Shown here: positions 9,449 through 19,347 of the stretch, one piece after another
Layout of the letters: every line of letters begins with the position of its first letter
Numbering within the stretch: the stretch's first letter is position 1
Assembly: GCF_001592945.1 (NCBI RefSeq)
Contig: NZ_LRPB01000046.1
Span: 89,556-153,555 of the forward strand
Source of the DNA: Roseivirga seohaensis
GTDB taxonomy: Bacteria; Bacteroidota; Bacteroidia; Cytophagales; Cyclobacteriaceae
Length of the DNA: 64,000 bases
Direction of reading: 5' to 3'
Notes under the pieces: generated by a model
The model's database searches: none
Seen by the model: the letters and a program-made list of their open reading frames with translations, nothing else
What the model was told of the DNA's origin: nothing
Program-made: the position numbers and the translations under genes

Positions 9449-10220
9449 TATGTGGATGGGGATCGTAACCCACTAATTCGAAATCCTCAAACTTGAAGTC
9501 AAAAATATTCTTCACATCAGGGTTAATCTTCATGGTTGGCAATGGGCGGAAATCTCTTGACAATTGAAGTTCTGCTTGTTCAAAGTGATTAGAGTATAAG
9601 TGGGCATCACCGAAAGTATGGATGAATTCACCTGGCTCTAAACCACAAACCTGAGCTATCATTAACACTAACAAGGAATATGAAGCGATATTAAACGGCA
9701 CACCTAAAAATACGTCTGCACTACGCTGATACAGCTGACAAGAAAGCTTTCCATCTGCCACATAAAATTGGAACAATGCATGACAAGGCGGAAGCGCCAT
9801 ATGATCTACGTCTGCAACATTCCAAGCGCTCACCATTAATCGTCTGGAATTAGGGTTTTTCTTAATTTGATCGATAAGTTTAGTGATTTGATCGATTGTT
9901 CCACCATCTCTGGCAGGCCAATTTCTCCACTGATAGCCATAAACTGGGCCTAAATCTCCATTTTCATCTGCCCAATCATCCCAAATGGAAACACCATTCT
10001 CTTTCAGGTATTTTATGTTGGTATCGCCTTGAAGAAACCAAAGCAATTCATGAATGATAGACCGTAGATGGAGTTTTTTGGTGGTTACCACTGGAAAACC
10101 CTCAGATAAATCAAAACGCATTTGATAACCAAAAATACTCCTAGTACCTGTTCCTGTTCTATCTCCTTTGTCCACTCCGTTTTCAAGAATGTGTTTCATT
10201 AGGTCATGGTACTGCTTCAT
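9426..10220 (-). CDS. thyA: Thymidylate synthase
   Basis: At 264 residues it has exactly the length of E. coli ThyA. It methylates dUMP to dTMP using methylene-tetrahydrofolate in the cytosol. The catalytic cysteine is Cys146 in [10 protein letters not shown], the same number as in E. coli. The phosphate-binding RTGTGT loop (21-26), the SRRLMV arginines (125-130), [14 protein letters not shown] and the C-terminal IKGAVAV are all intact. The gene ends inside the convergent aminotransferase gene, so the two share 23 bp of coding sequence on opposite strands. Confidence 0.98.
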   Translation of the reverse strand: MKQYHDLMKHILENGVDKGDRTGTGTRSIFGYQMRFDLSEGFPVVTTKKLHLRSIIHELLWFLQGDTNIKYLKENGVSIWDDWADENGDLGPVYGYQWRNWPARDGGTIDQITKLIDQIKKNPNSRRLMVSAWNVADVDHMALPPCHALFQFYVADGKLSCQLYQRSADVFLGVPFNIASYSLLVLMIAQVCGLEPGEFIHTFGDAHLYSNHFEQAELQLSRDFRPLPTMKINPDVKNIFDFKFEDFELVGYDPHPHIKGAVAV

Positions 10221-10349
10221 ACGTAAGGGTATTTTCGAATTAAGAATTGATCATCAAAATAAGTTATTTTAAAGATCAATCCGAAGTTTGATGGCGCCTT
10301 TTTGGCCACTATTCTTTTCAATATTTATAAAAAATAGTGGCCTAAAGTT

Positions 10350-11714
10350 TTACAATGAGTCTAAATCAACAATATCTAATTTTGGCAACCATTTTTTATA
10401 ACCAAACATAAGGTTGAGCCCAAAACGAAGATCGAATTTAGAGTACTGCTCAGGCTTGTTTGAAACCAAAGCGTTATCGGTTGCTACATAAAGTTGTATA
10501 GGACCAATATCAGCAGCAATGTTCATCCCCATATTAAATTCGTTTTGAGGACCTCTATAACTACCTAATAGTCCGAATGTGAATTTATTCACCGTATGGT
10601 TATAAGCAACAGCAAAAGAAGGATCGATTTCCTTGAACACATGATTATTGAATGCCACTACGGTAAACTTATCTTTCGAAGTCAAAAATAGCGAAGCTGC
10701 CAAATAGGTTTTCGTAGGTAAGCTTGTACTGAATTCATTTTGAGTCTCGTTTGATCTGAATTTATTTTCAATACTATCTCTAAATACTTCAGAAGAATTT
10801 TCTAAGCCTCTTAACTGCACACCATTAATGGTTACTGTAGTGTCGTCAGAGTTGTAATTCCTTACCTGCTCTTTCCATTTAATGGTACCAATATCATTCA
10901 TGGCAGCCTCGACTGTGAGCCAATCCAACACCTTAAATTTCGCCCCTAAATCAAAGGCTACTGATTTGTTTTGGTTGTTCATAGCATATTTAGAAGTAGC
11001 ATTACTTTCGTAATCATCGCTATTCATTAATAGGTCTAATCCAGCAGTGTTCACTGTTGCGTTTTTCAGTGAAATCCTCCAGCTGTTGTCTATTTCATTG
11101 GTATATAAGGTTCCACTTGCGCCTTCGGCAGTCGAGGCATGAAATAAACCTGTAATAACTTTAACCCTAGCGCCAACTGTTAAGCGGTCTCCTAAAAATT
11201 TACGAGCATGTCCTACCCCAATTTCTTGATAAGAATTTGCAAAAACTCTAGATTCAGAAAGGTTAATTTCACCTCCAATTCGGTTTGAGTTACCGTTGGC
11301 CATAAACTCCATAAAATCCTTTCCATACCTTAGGTCTACAGAAGCTCTGGCATTGGCAAAAAGGCTAAACGCACCATTCTTGGTTTTATAGCCAATATGA
11401 AAAAGGTTTGCGGTTACATCTGTGCTTACTCTGTTTATTTCTGCGGAAGCTCCCAAAAGCACATTAAAATTGATCTCAAAATTAATATCTCCATCAGGTT
11501 TAGAAATTAGTTCGCGAAGTCTGAAGTCTGATTGCGCCACGAAACCAGCAGTTGGCAAGCCAAAAGTAAAAGTATTGTTAGGAATAAAGGCTGGCTGTAA
11601 ACTCTGTGTCTGAGGAACTAGTTCTCTTAGTTGAAAATAAGAAAAGTAGGCTTGAGAATATGACAGTTGAATACCGAATGCCAATATTAACGATGTAAGT
11701 AGAAGTTTTTTCAT
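10350..11714 (-). CDS. DUF5723-type outer-membrane beta-barrel protein
   Basis: A 454-residue secreted protein with a signal peptide ending near LSYSQA and an all-beta pattern of alternating aromatic and polar residues, as in outer-membrane barrels. The opening (ELVPQTQSLQPAFIPNNTFTFGLP) resembles the DUF5723 family of Bacteroidota, whose function is unknown. It follows the lipoprotein gene by 8 bp and is the last of a four-gene minus-strand unit (14586 down to 10350). The strong coupling to a large lipoprotein suggests that the pair works together at the outer membrane. Confidence 0.7.
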   Translation of the reverse strand: MKKLLLTSLILAFGIQLSYSQAYFSYFQLRELVPQTQSLQPAFIPNNTFTFGLPTAGFVAQSDFRLRELISKPDGDINFEINFNVLLGASAEINRVSTDVTANLFHIGYKTKNGAFSLFANARASVDLRYGKDFMEFMANGNSNRIGGEINLSESRVFANSYQEIGVGHARKFLGDRLTVGARVKVITGLFHASTAEGASGTLYTNEIDNSWRISLKNATVNTAGLDLLMNSDDYESNATSKYAMNNQNKSVAFDLGAKFKVLDWLTVEAAMNDIGTIKWKEQVRNYNSDDTTVTINGVQLRGLENSSEVFRDSIENKFRSNETQNEFSTSLPTKTYLAASLFLTSKDKFTVVAFNNHVFKEIDPSFAVAYNHTVNKFTFGLLGSYRGPQNEFNMGMNIAADIGPIQLYVATDNALVSNKPEQYSKFDLRFGLNLMFGYKKWLPKLDIVDLDSL

Positions 11715-11722
11715 GGCTTAGA

Positions 11723-13351
11723 TTAATCGTTAGAGGTTATTTCAATATCGGCCTGCGCGGCTAACTTAATTTTGAGTGTGTAGTCTGAAAAGAACTTCAC
11801 GATCTCGTTAGAAGCAGCGCCAGTTGTCGTCATTCGAGTTATCACATCAATACTCGTTGCGTTCTCTAAAAGTCGAATATCAGCATCTGCAAAATGAATA
11901 TCCACAATTTTAGAGGTTGCTTGAGTTGTTCTGCCGTCACTTCCTACTGGAGCACCATCAAACAAAGCTCTTTCACTTACAGTAAAAACTGCATTGTTAT
12001 TAGCATCTTTAAAAACAAGTTCTATTTCACCACCTAGTGGTAAATTATTTTCGGCAATCAACCTTAGCGTTAATTGCTTGGCTTGCTCTAAATCGTCAGC
12101 AATATCAAATTCAACGTTTTGTGTTGAAACCAAACCATTGATGTTCACAATCATTGGTAATTCTAATCGTACCCCCACATTTAATTCACTACCGGCATCT
12201 ACAAAATTATACTGTGCTGGAGCATTTGCAGGGTTCGCTTCAGTATTCACTTCAATAATCACCTTTTTCGGCATTGAGCTTATCAGTTCTGGAAGGTTAG
12301 AATTGGTTGAATTTAAATCTAAAGTGGTATTTACATTTGTGCCAATTGCATCAATTAACGGACCGTTAACAATACCTGGAGTAGTAGCTGCACTTCCTGT
12401 TAAAGGAATAATTTGGCCTTGTTGAGTAATGGCAGCAATTTGATTGAAGCTAACGCCTAATGGAAACCCAAAACTATTATCGAAAACAAAGCTAAAACGA
12501 GGTTCTGAAAAGCTTATCGTTCCTTCTCTAAAGGAGTCAAAGAAATCGAGATTCAGCAACTCAAAGTTCACATCAAGTCTTCTTTCACCTACATAACCGT
12601 AAACCAAATCAAACTCTGGATTTGAAAGGTTCATTGTAAAACTAACTCCATCAGTTGGTTGAATCACAGAGGTTGGTGATACTCTCACTTGATAATCTAG
12701 CTTCACAACAATTTTATTTCTTACCGCATTCGCATTCGTGTCTTTAGAAAAATCGCCCAAATACTTGTTCAACGCATCGGTAAAACTTGCAGAGGAATTA
12801 GATGGGTTCAAAACCCCTGAAACTACCAATGGCTGATGAGTTTCATTAATAATCAGTGAGTTCAAGGTAAGTGTATATGCCACTTCTGCATCCAATTCGG
12901 AAGACATCAAAATATCGAGGTTTCCTCCACTAAAGTTCACGCTGTCATATTCTTCATTCTGAGTGGCCGCAAGATCAAATACGAAAACCTCATTATAATC
13001 ATGTAGAGAAGAAAAGCCTTGGGCGTTAATATTTAAACCAGCATCTACACTTTGTCCGAAACTCTGATTGGCCAAGGTTAGAAAACCAGTAGCACTTTGA
13101 GATTGCAATTGCGCTTCATAAGTAAGCATTACAATGTCATCTGAATTCTGACCGATATCTACTCCAGCGCCACTCAACTCATCAAACAGATCTTCTACAG
13201 TATAGGAAAGTTCGCCAATTGGAATTGCCAAGGAAGGTTTCCATACAAAATCATTCAGCTTGGCATCTGCAAAATACTCGAAATTACAGCCCACCAATAT
13301 TGCTGTAGCGCATACTGCAAGCAGAAAGCTCTTTATTCTTTTTATCGACAT
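11723..13351 (-). CDS. Large lipoprotein of unknown function
   Basis: A 542-residue protein with a type II signal peptide: charged start, hydrophobic stretch and lipobox LVGC with the modified Cys at residue 22. The mature part is rich in beta strands, Asn and Ser and contains no enzyme motif that I recognise. Its end carries ITRMTTTG and a repeated beta pattern, suggesting an extended surface or periplasmic beta protein. It lies 27 bp after the PspC gene and 8 bp before the DUF5723 barrel gene, so it is probably co-expressed with that barrel. Confidence 0.75.
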   Translation of the reverse strand: MSIKRIKSFLLAVCATAILVGCNFEYFADAKLNDFVWKPSLAIPIGELSYTVEDLFDELSGAGVDIGQNSDDIVMLTYEAQLQSQSATGFLTLANQSFGQSVDAGLNINAQGFSSLHDYNEVFVFDLAATQNEEYDSVNFSGGNLDILMSSELDAEVAYTLTLNSLIINETHQPLVVSGVLNPSNSSASFTDALNKYLGDFSKDTNANAVRNKIVVKLDYQVRVSPTSVIQPTDGVSFTMNLSNPEFDLVYGYVGERRLDVNFELLNLDFFDSFREGTISFSEPRFSFVFDNSFGFPLGVSFNQIAAITQQGQIIPLTGSAATTPGIVNGPLIDAIGTNVNTTLDLNSTNSNLPELISSMPKKVIIEVNTEANPANAPAQYNFVDAGSELNVGVRLELPMIVNINGLVSTQNVEFDIADDLEQAKQLTLRLIAENNLPLGGEIELVFKDANNNAVFTVSERALFDGAPVGSDGRTTQATSKIVDIHFADADIRLLENATSIDVITRMTTTGAASNEIVKFFSDYTLKIKLAAQADIEITSND

Positions 13352-13378
13352 AAAAATATTATTAAGTACACACTTTAG

Positions 13379-13567
13379 TTATTCCTGAGGCATTACTATC
13401 CACAGAACTATATAGACCAAAAGCCCAGAAAATGCGGTGAAAATTGTGGCGAATACATACAAAACCCTAACAAGGCTAACGTCCCAACCGAGCCATTCTG
13501 CAAGACCTCCACATACTCCTGCGATTACTTTATCAGAAGTTCTTTTAAGTTTTTTATTTGATGACAT
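13379..13567 (-). CDS. PspC-domain small membrane protein
   Basis: A 62-residue single PspC domain, the module of phage-shock-protein regulators found in the inner membrane. The hallmark VIAGVCGGLAEWLG (about 14-27) is followed by one hydrophobic helix ending in LWIVMPQE. It sits between the EEP-fold gene (23 bp upstream) and the lipoprotein gene (27 bp downstream). A role in envelope stress is suggested by the family and by the envelope-type neighbours; partners PspA and PspB are not seen. Confidence 0.88.
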   Translation of the reverse strand: MSSNKKLKRTSDKVIAGVCGGLAEWLGWDVSLVRVLYVFATIFTAFSGLLVYIVLWIVMPQE

Positions 13568-13590
13568 GCGTAAAAAAGTAAGCCACTAAA

Positions 13591-14586
13591 TTAGTGACTT
13601 ATTGAATAAATACCTACTACTGGAAAATGGTCAGAGTAGTCTATTTCGCTTAATGTGTTAAAGTCAAGGGCCTTTAACTTACTATTATAGAACTGATTAT
13701 CGATTCTTAAAAATGGTAATTTTCCGTTATAGGTAAACCCAAAACCTCTTCCGGCATCTTCAAAGGCATTATTGAATTCTCTTGAAATTTTAAAGTAATT
13801 GTAGCTATAGGGTATGTCGTTAAAATCGCCTGCAATAATGATCGGGTAAGTAATGTTTTCTGCATGCTTGAGTAAATCGTTAATTTGGGCAGTTCTTCTT
13901 ACTGAACCATCTTGAAACTTTCTACGCACTGTTTCATACTTCTTTTCAAATTCAGCCTGATCAATCACTTCTTGATCGACATTTATGCTCATAGACTGCA
14001 AATGCACATTGTACACCCTCAGTGTGTCCTTTCCTATTTTCAAATCGGCAAAAATTATATTGTTGCTCGTCTGTTTTTCATAAAACACGCCTTTGTTCAA
14101 AATAGGATATTTCGAAAATATAGCATAGCTGTCAGCATAACCTCCAGTAAAACTATTATACTTTCCCGATTGTGAAATGGCTTTCATTACATTTTTAGAA
14201 CCTAGAAATTCTTGAAAGCATTTAATATCACAAGGATGAGAGGCAATCCACTGAAGCATATCCTTTTCATTTCCTTTGTTCATCCTCATCATATTGTAAT
14301 TCATTACTTGAAAAGATGAAGGAGCTTCATTGCTTTTACTTAAAGAGAATGTTGATTTAATAAAGGGAAGCCCAATGAGGAGCAACACGGCTGGTATAAC
14401 TGCTATTCTTGACCTTGCAAATAAAAAGATCAAGAAGAAAATTAGGTTTAGAATCAGTAAAAAAGGAATACCCAATGAAACCAGCCCAGAGTATTTAAAC
14501 AGCTCAGGAGAAACCCATACACTTCCGTAAACAACTAGCGTTAGAATACACCAAATGAAAATGGGAAGTTTTAAAATGCGCTTCAT
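13591..14586 (-). CDS. Endonuclease/exonuclease/phosphatase (EEP) family protein, membrane-anchored
   Basis: A 331-residue protein with two or three N-terminal hydrophobic helices (about residues 5-75) and a C-terminal DNase I-like EEP domain. Catalytic signatures are visible: NYNMMRMNK (metal Asn), CFQEF (metal Glu), IIAGDFND (active Asp/Asn) and YSDHFPV (final His). The topology (membrane helices followed by the EEP domain) is common in Bacteroidota, where substrates may be phosphoesters or lipids; the true substrate is unknown. It is the first gene of the minus-strand envelope unit and no terminator separates it from PspC. Confidence 0.85.
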   Translation of the reverse strand: MKRILKLPIFIWCILTLVVYGSVWVSPELFKYSGLVSLGIPFLLILNLIFFLIFLFARSRIAVIPAVLLLIGLPFIKSTFSLSKSNEAPSSFQVMNYNMMRMNKGNEKDMLQWIASHPCDIKCFQEFLGSKNVMKAISQSGKYNSFTGGYADSYAIFSKYPILNKGVFYEKQTSNNIIFADLKIGKDTLRVYNVHLQSMSINVDQEVIDQAEFEKKYETVRRKFQDGSVRRTAQINDLLKHAENITYPIIIAGDFNDIPYSYNYFKISREFNNAFEDAGRGFGFTYNGKLPFLRIDNQFYNSKLKALDFNTLSEIDYSDHFPVVGIYSISH

Positions 14587-14645
14587 TGATTAAGGTAATT
14601 GTTGCTATTCTAACCATTTTCGGTCGTAATTCTAATATTCAGAGC

Positions 14646-14680
14646 ATAAAAAAAGCAGTTCAAGTACGAACTGCTTTATA
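14646..14680 (-). terminator. Intrinsic terminator of orphan permease 2
   Basis: A perfect 10-bp stem (AAAGCAGTTC 14652-14661 and GAACTGCTTT 14668-14677) with a six-base loop. On the minus strand it is followed by a T run (A tract 14648-14654). It lies just after the stop of the 14698-17112 permease gene. Confidence 0.88.
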
Positions 14681-14697
14681 ATCAATGAGATAATTCT

Positions 14698-17112
14698 CTA
14701 TTCACTTCGAAGCGATTTTACTGGATTCGCTCTTGCTACCTTAATAGATTGATAACTCATAGTGAGTAAGGCAATTGCAAAAGCAGACACACCCGCTAAA
14801 ACAAATGATAATAAACTAATTGGTGGTCGATATGTAAAATCTTGCATCCACCAGTTTACTCCCCAATAGCCCAAGGCCGATGCTAACACAAAGGATATAA
14901 ATACCAAAATTGAAATTTCTTTCGACATTAAATACACCAATTGAATAACTGATGCACCCAATACTTTTCTGATTCCCACTTCTTTGGTTTTCTTTTGGGC
15001 GGTAAATGCTGCTAAACCAAATAAACCTAAACAAGCGATTACAATCGCTAAGGCTGCAAAAACCGTAAAAATTTCGCCCAATTTACTTTCGGCAGTATAC
15101 ATGTTTGTAAAGCGATCATCTAAAAACGAATACTCAAATGGTTGGCCTGGAGCCATTTCATCCCATTTGGCTTCCGCATCTTTCACTTGAGCGCTAAGAT
15201 TTTCACTATTCAACTTTATACTTAAATACCCTGTAGTTTTACCCAATCGCATAATCAAAGGCTCAATTCCGCTTTTTAATGACTCGAAATTGAAATCTTC
15301 AATGATTCCAATCACATTGTAACGATCGAGCACTTCTGCATTATCACCAAAGGTACCTATAATACGGCCATCAATTTCTTCTATCCCAAAATCCTTAGCT
15401 GCAGTTTCATTAATGACCATGGCAGTAGAATCCGATCCATATTCTTTAGAAAAGAACCTTCCTTGTTTCATCTTCATGCCAAAAACATTAAGATAGTTCT
15501 CATCTACTCGCCAGTTTTGACAAACCATGCCTCGGTCCTTATCAATCACTGCGTCAGGAAAAAACACGGTAGAAGAACGACTACTTGATGTAGGCAAATA
15601 GCTAGAAAATGAAGCTTGCTCTACATCTGGGCTTTGTAATATCATGTTCCGAAAGGCATCTGAATTATCGCCTAACATATAAGCGTTATGAATCACCAAA
15701 ACCCTATCTCTTTCAAAACCCAACTTCTTATTCTGAATAAAATTCAGTTGGTTGAGAATACTAAAAGTAGCGATGATTAAGAGTATGGAAACAAAAAACT
15801 GAAAACTCACCAAGGCTTTTCTAAGACCGCCCGATTTCCCGCCAGTACTCACATCGCCTTTTAAAACCTTAGCCGGACTGAAAGCTGAAAGGAAAAATGC
15901 TGGATATAACCCTGCTAAAAACCCAACTAAAACCGACCCAATAGCCACAATTGGCAAATTGGGAATAAACTCCAAAACCATCTGTCTATCGGTAAAATCA
16001 TTGAAAAATGGGATAACGACCACAGCTAGTGAAAGCCCCAAAAGGCCAGAGATAAACGTAATAAGTATAGATTCGGAAATGAATTGACCAATTAGCTGAG
16101 ACTTAAATGAACCTAAAACCTTTCTAACACCTACTTCTTTTGCCCTATTGGCAGAACGCGCGGTAGATAGGTTCATAAAATTGATACAAGCGATTACAAG
16201 AATAAAAATTGCAATTGAGGTAAATATATAGACATAGGTAATGTCACCTTCAGGTTCAAAGCCACCATAATTATTCGACCTCAAATGAATATCAGTTAAT
16301 GGCTGCAAAAAGTAATTGAAGTTATTTCCTCCAGCTTTAAACTGCTCAAAACTCATATTAAGGTATTGCTGAAGCTCCAAGCCCATTTTCTCAATAGCAA
16401 TCTCGTTGATCTTGTTCTCAACAGAAGCAATGTCAGCATTCTTATTAATCACCAAATAGGTGTCAAAATTCTGGCTCAACCATTCCTGATTATTATAATC
16501 GCCTCCTCTAGTGATAAATGAGAGTATAAAATCAAAATGAAAGTGGCTGTTATCTGGAATGTCTTCATACACTCCACTAACTATCCATTCTTCGTCATTA
16601 TCCAGCTTGAGCACTTTACCCATTGGGTCTTCTTCCCCAAAATATTTTTTGGCCTGGGTCTGGTTCAGCACCAAATGATTTGGTCTCGACAAAGCTTCCT
16701 CGGGGTTACCTTGAACAAGGTTTACAGAAAACACTTTAAAGAAAGTTTCATCTGCAAAAACTAAGTCGTCTTCGTTGAACACTTTATCGCCATACTGCAC
16801 CACCCAGTCGCCAGTATTCCTAAAACGAAGGCGTTCCTCGACTTCAGGAATTTGCTCTTTAAATGTTGGTCCGGCTGGGGATGGATTTTGGGAACCTGTG
16901 AAATCACGGCCATTAAAGCGGCCTTCAATCACTACTCTGTAAATCTGTTCCTGATTTTCGAAGTGTTTATCGAAACTCAGTTCGTAGTTTACGTAAGTCA
17001 TGATTAACAGCACACAAGAAATGCCTATAGCAAGTCCGGTGACGTTTAAAAATGAAAAGAACTTATCACGCAAAAGGCTGCGGAATGCAATTTTGAGGTA
17101 ATTTTTAAGCAT
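14698..17112 (-). CDS. Orphan MacB/FtsX-type ABC permease, paralogue 2
   Basis: About 804 residues from the chosen start. Same layout as paralogue 1: an N-terminal helix after MLKNYLKIAFRSLL, a large periplasmic domain, an FtsX block with AKEVGVRKVLG, a second periplasmic domain, and a last FtsX block with TKEVGIRKVLG ending NPVKSLRSE. The frame opens earlier (17169), but the family start MLKNY is shared with the paralogue at 34010, so the ATG at 17112 is preferred. No ATPase gene is adjacent. It lies 89 bp after the D-serine dehydratase-like gene, with a small AGCCTG/CAGGCT inverted repeat between (17141-17160). Confidence 0.85.
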   Translation of the reverse strand: MLKNYLKIAFRSLLRDKFFSFLNVTGLAIGISCVLLIMTYVNYELSFDKHFENQEQIYRVVIEGRFNGRDFTGSQNPSPAGPTFKEQIPEVEERLRFRNTGDWVVQYGDKVFNEDDLVFADETFFKVFSVNLVQGNPEEALSRPNHLVLNQTQAKKYFGEEDPMGKVLKLDNDEEWIVSGVYEDIPDNSHFHFDFILSFITRGGDYNNQEWLSQNFDTYLVINKNADIASVENKINEIAIEKMGLELQQYLNMSFEQFKAGGNNFNYFLQPLTDIHLRSNNYGGFEPEGDITYVYIFTSIAIFILVIACINFMNLSTARSANRAKEVGVRKVLGSFKSQLIGQFISESILITFISGLLGLSLAVVVIPFFNDFTDRQMVLEFIPNLPIVAIGSVLVGFLAGLYPAFFLSAFSPAKVLKGDVSTGGKSGGLRKALVSFQFFVSILLIIATFSILNQLNFIQNKKLGFERDRVLVIHNAYMLGDNSDAFRNMILQSPDVEQASFSSYLPTSSSRSSTVFFPDAVIDKDRGMVCQNWRVDENYLNVFGMKMKQGRFFSKEYGSDSTAMVINETAAKDFGIEEIDGRIIGTFGDNAEVLDRYNVIGIIEDFNFESLKSGIEPLIMRLGKTTGYLSIKLNSENLSAQVKDAEAKWDEMAPGQPFEYSFLDDRFTNMYTAESKLGEIFTVFAALAIVIACLGLFGLAAFTAQKKTKEVGIRKVLGASVIQLVYLMSKEISILVFISFVLASALGYWGVNWWMQDFTYRPPISLLSFVLAGVSAFAIALLTMSYQSIKVARANPVKSLRSE

Positions 17113-17201
17113 AGGGTTGTTGTTTGAGTTGTTTGACCTTAGCCTGCTATCCAACAGGCTCAAAAACAAGACGACACCAATAGTGGATTGGTTGCATCGA
17201 G

Positions 17202-18305
17202 CTAAAAACTTTCTAAATGTTTAATTTCCTGACCATTGAGCGTGGTGTATGACTTCATTAAATTGGCAGTAAGACATGAATGGATAGGAAGTACACCTAA
17301 AATATCACCTACTTCAATGGCTTCAAATACTTCAGGCGTTGCCCTAAGCACACCGTGTTCTTGTGAAAGAGAAACCAATTTAATCCCCTCTAGAATTGGC
17401 GACCAACCTTCCTCTTCTAACACTACTACTTCTCCAAAAAATCTTTCTTCGTTTTCATCAAAGAGGTGATCTTTCGAAAAATGAACTGCTCCGCCATGAA
17501 TAATGATTTCGCTTTTATTTCCATTTTTAGCCACTACTGGGCAGGCCATGGCTACGGCAATATCGCCCTCGGTGCATACATCTAGGTAATTCATTACTAA
17601 ATCGTAGAAAACGAAATTGCCAGGCCCAATTTCGTCTATCCCTTCCATTTCTTCTACCACAGCGCAGCCTGGCGTATCTCCCATTCTAATTTTCAATGAT
17701 GCTCCAATGGGTTCTAAAGCAGTTTTAACGGCCAACATTTCTTGAATTACACCCGCCCATATGTTTTTAATTTCCTCCACCGAATTAGCGTGATACGTAT
17801 TTCCGGGGTGACAATACAAACCATAAAGGCTAGTCATACTTCCAGCCTCAATCAATGCAGCTAATTCTTTTACTTTAGCAATATCTTTTGTAGAAACACC
17901 AGACCTACCATATCCAGCATCCATTTCGATAAACAAGTTTACCGGAGCTTCCAGTTCTTCATTCAACCGATCAATCACCTCCGTATTCACCACAAAAAGA
18001 GTAAGCTTGATATTTTGCTTCAACATTCTATTCACGGCCGGAATTTCATGCATATTGAAAGGAAAAGCTACAGTAATATTACTCCAACCTGAACGTGCAA
18101 AAAATTCAGCCATCTTTACAGAAGAAACCGTGATGTTTTCAATACCATGGGCCTTAAACCACTCCCCAATTTCTGACGACTGATGGGTTTTAAAGTGAGG
18201 AACCAGTTGCACATTCAAACGTTTGGCTTTGTCGGCCATTCGCTGAATATTAATTTTGCACTGTTTTTCGTTTAGTAATAAGGTTGGTCTGGTAATTGCA
18301 ATCAT
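17202..18305 (-). CDS. D-serine dehydratase / D-threonine aldolase-like PLP enzyme
   Basis: A 367-residue fold-type III PLP enzyme (alanine racemase-like barrel, then a beta domain). The PLP lysine is Lys39 in VPHFKTHQ; GLYCHPGNTYH and the GDTPGC glycine loop bind cofactor phosphate. Near the C terminus His342 and Cys344 (PIHSCLTANL) form an HxC metal pair. From what is known, HxC coordinates zinc in eukaryotic-type D-serine dehydratase, while D-threonine aldolases carry HxD, so a D-serine dehydratase activity is favoured. The frame extends to 18425, but that would overlap the divergent lipoprotein gene; the ATG at 18305 begins the family sequence. Confidence 0.82.
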   Translation of the reverse strand: MIAITRPTLLLNEKQCKINIQRMADKAKRLNVQLVPHFKTHQSSEIGEWFKAHGIENITVSSVKMAEFFARSGWSNITVAFPFNMHEIPAVNRMLKQNIKLTLFVVNTEVIDRLNEELEAPVNLFIEMDAGYGRSGVSTKDIAKVKELAALIEAGSMTSLYGLYCHPGNTYHANSVEEIKNIWAGVIQEMLAVKTALEPIGASLKIRMGDTPGCAVVEEMEGIDEIGPGNFVFYDLVMNYLDVCTEGDIAVAMACPVVAKNGNKSEIIIHGGAVHFSKDHLFDENEERFFGEVVVLEEEGWSPILEGIKLVSLSQEHGVLRATPEVFEAIEVGDILGVLPIHSCLTANLMKSYTTLNGQEIKHLESF

Positions 18306-18344
18306 TGGATTCGAACGATTAAAAACATTAACATGAATATAGCC

Positions 18345-19202
18345 ATGAAGAAACCACTTTTTATCCTGATGTCCATACTTATTTTGAGTAGTTGTGAATC
18401 TGGCAATAGCAATTACCTTGGGCAAGAACTTGCAGATGTAGAGCGCGAAAAGGTTGCGGTAGGATATGGAAACCCAAATGAAAGCATGAAGCTTTCTGCC
18501 GATAGTTATTCAGGTAGAGCAATGGCTACCTCTAATTTTGTAGAGCAAGACCAAACCTCAAAAATTATAACCACAGCCGACCTAAATATGGAAGTGGCCA
18601 GTTTAGAAAAATTCGAAGCTAGTTTAAGCGAACTATTGAGTAAGTACAAAGCCAATGTAACCAACCAAAGCCGAAATGATTCGGACAGAAGGCTGGATGC
18701 TTATTTTACTATTCGTGTTCCACAAGATCAATTCAATAATCTGTTTGACGGCTTAAAACCATTTGCTAAAAAAATCGAACATCAGTCGCTTAATCAGCAA
18801 GATGTTACTGAGCAATTTATTGATGTTGAAACTAGGTTGAAAAACAGAAAAGCACTAGAAGCACGTTATTTAGAACTTCTGAAAAAAGCCAACAATGTGA
18901 ATGATATGCTGAATATCGAAAGGCAATTGAACCAAGTGCGTTCCGAAATTGAATCTCAAGAAGGAAGACTGAAATACCTCAACGATCAGGTAGATATGAG
19001 CACTATTCAATTGAATGCTTATGAAGTAAAGCCTTATGTGTATGAGCCCGAAAACCAAGACAACTTTGGCCAGCGTATTCTGAAATCGTTAGCGAATGGC
19101 TGGGCAGGTCTTATCAACGGAATCATGTGGATCATAGGTCTATGGCCTTTATTCCTTGTAGTTGGCCTAGTGGTGTTGGTGGCAAAAAAGAGAAAAGCGT
19201 AA
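18345..19202 (+). CDS. DUF4349-type lipoprotein
   Basis: About 285 residues. A type II signal peptide has its lipobox at LSSC. The middle (about 70-235) is a DUF4349 domain with the ITTADLNMEV opening, the IRVPQDQFNNLFDGL motif and a coiled-coil segment (LLKKANNVNDML...QVRSEIESQEGRLKYL). One C-terminal membrane helix ends in KKRKA. It probably sits in the envelope; function is unknown. An in-frame ATG at 18333 is also possible; MKK at 18345 gives the usual lipoprotein start. The divergent PLP enzyme starts about 40 bp away. Confidence 0.82.
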   Translation: MKKPLFILMSILILSSCESGNSNYLGQELADVEREKVAVGYGNPNESMKLSADSYSGRAMATSNFVEQDQTSKIITTADLNMEVASLEKFEASLSELLSKYKANVTNQSRNDSDRRLDAYFTIRVPQDQFNNLFDGLKPFAKKIEHQSLNQQDVTEQFIDVETRLKNRKALEARYLELLKKANNVNDMLNIERQLNQVRSEIESQEGRLKYLNDQVDMSTIQLNAYEVKPYVYEPENQDNFGQRILKSLANGWAGLINGIMWIIGLWPLFLVVGLVVLVAKKRKA

Positions 19203-19226
19203 TTAGTTATCTCTCGAATAAGAATT

Positions 19227-19255
19227 TTAAAAGTGGCAAAAGCCACTTTTTTTTA
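19227..19255 (+). terminator. Intrinsic terminator after the DUF4349 gene
   Basis: A perfect 9-bp stem (AAAAGTGGC, loop AAAA, GCCACTTTT) runs into a T tract, 27 bp after the stop codon. Confidence 0.92.
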
Positions 19256-19347
19256 TGCCCAAAAAATCAAGACCAAGCCCTTTTTATACTGCGTAGTAAA
19301 AATATTCAGAACCTATTCTTTCGTTCTTCCGTAAAATGAGTTACTTT

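Noticed and set aside
11994..12425. Plus-strand frame of 143 residues opposite the large lipoprotein
   Set aside because: It is an antisense shadow. The minus frame has the signal peptide, lipobox and operon position.
18306..18425. N-terminal extension of the D-serine dehydratase-like gene
   Set aside because: It would overlap the divergent DUF4349 lipoprotein gene by about 90 bp and does not resemble the family N terminus.
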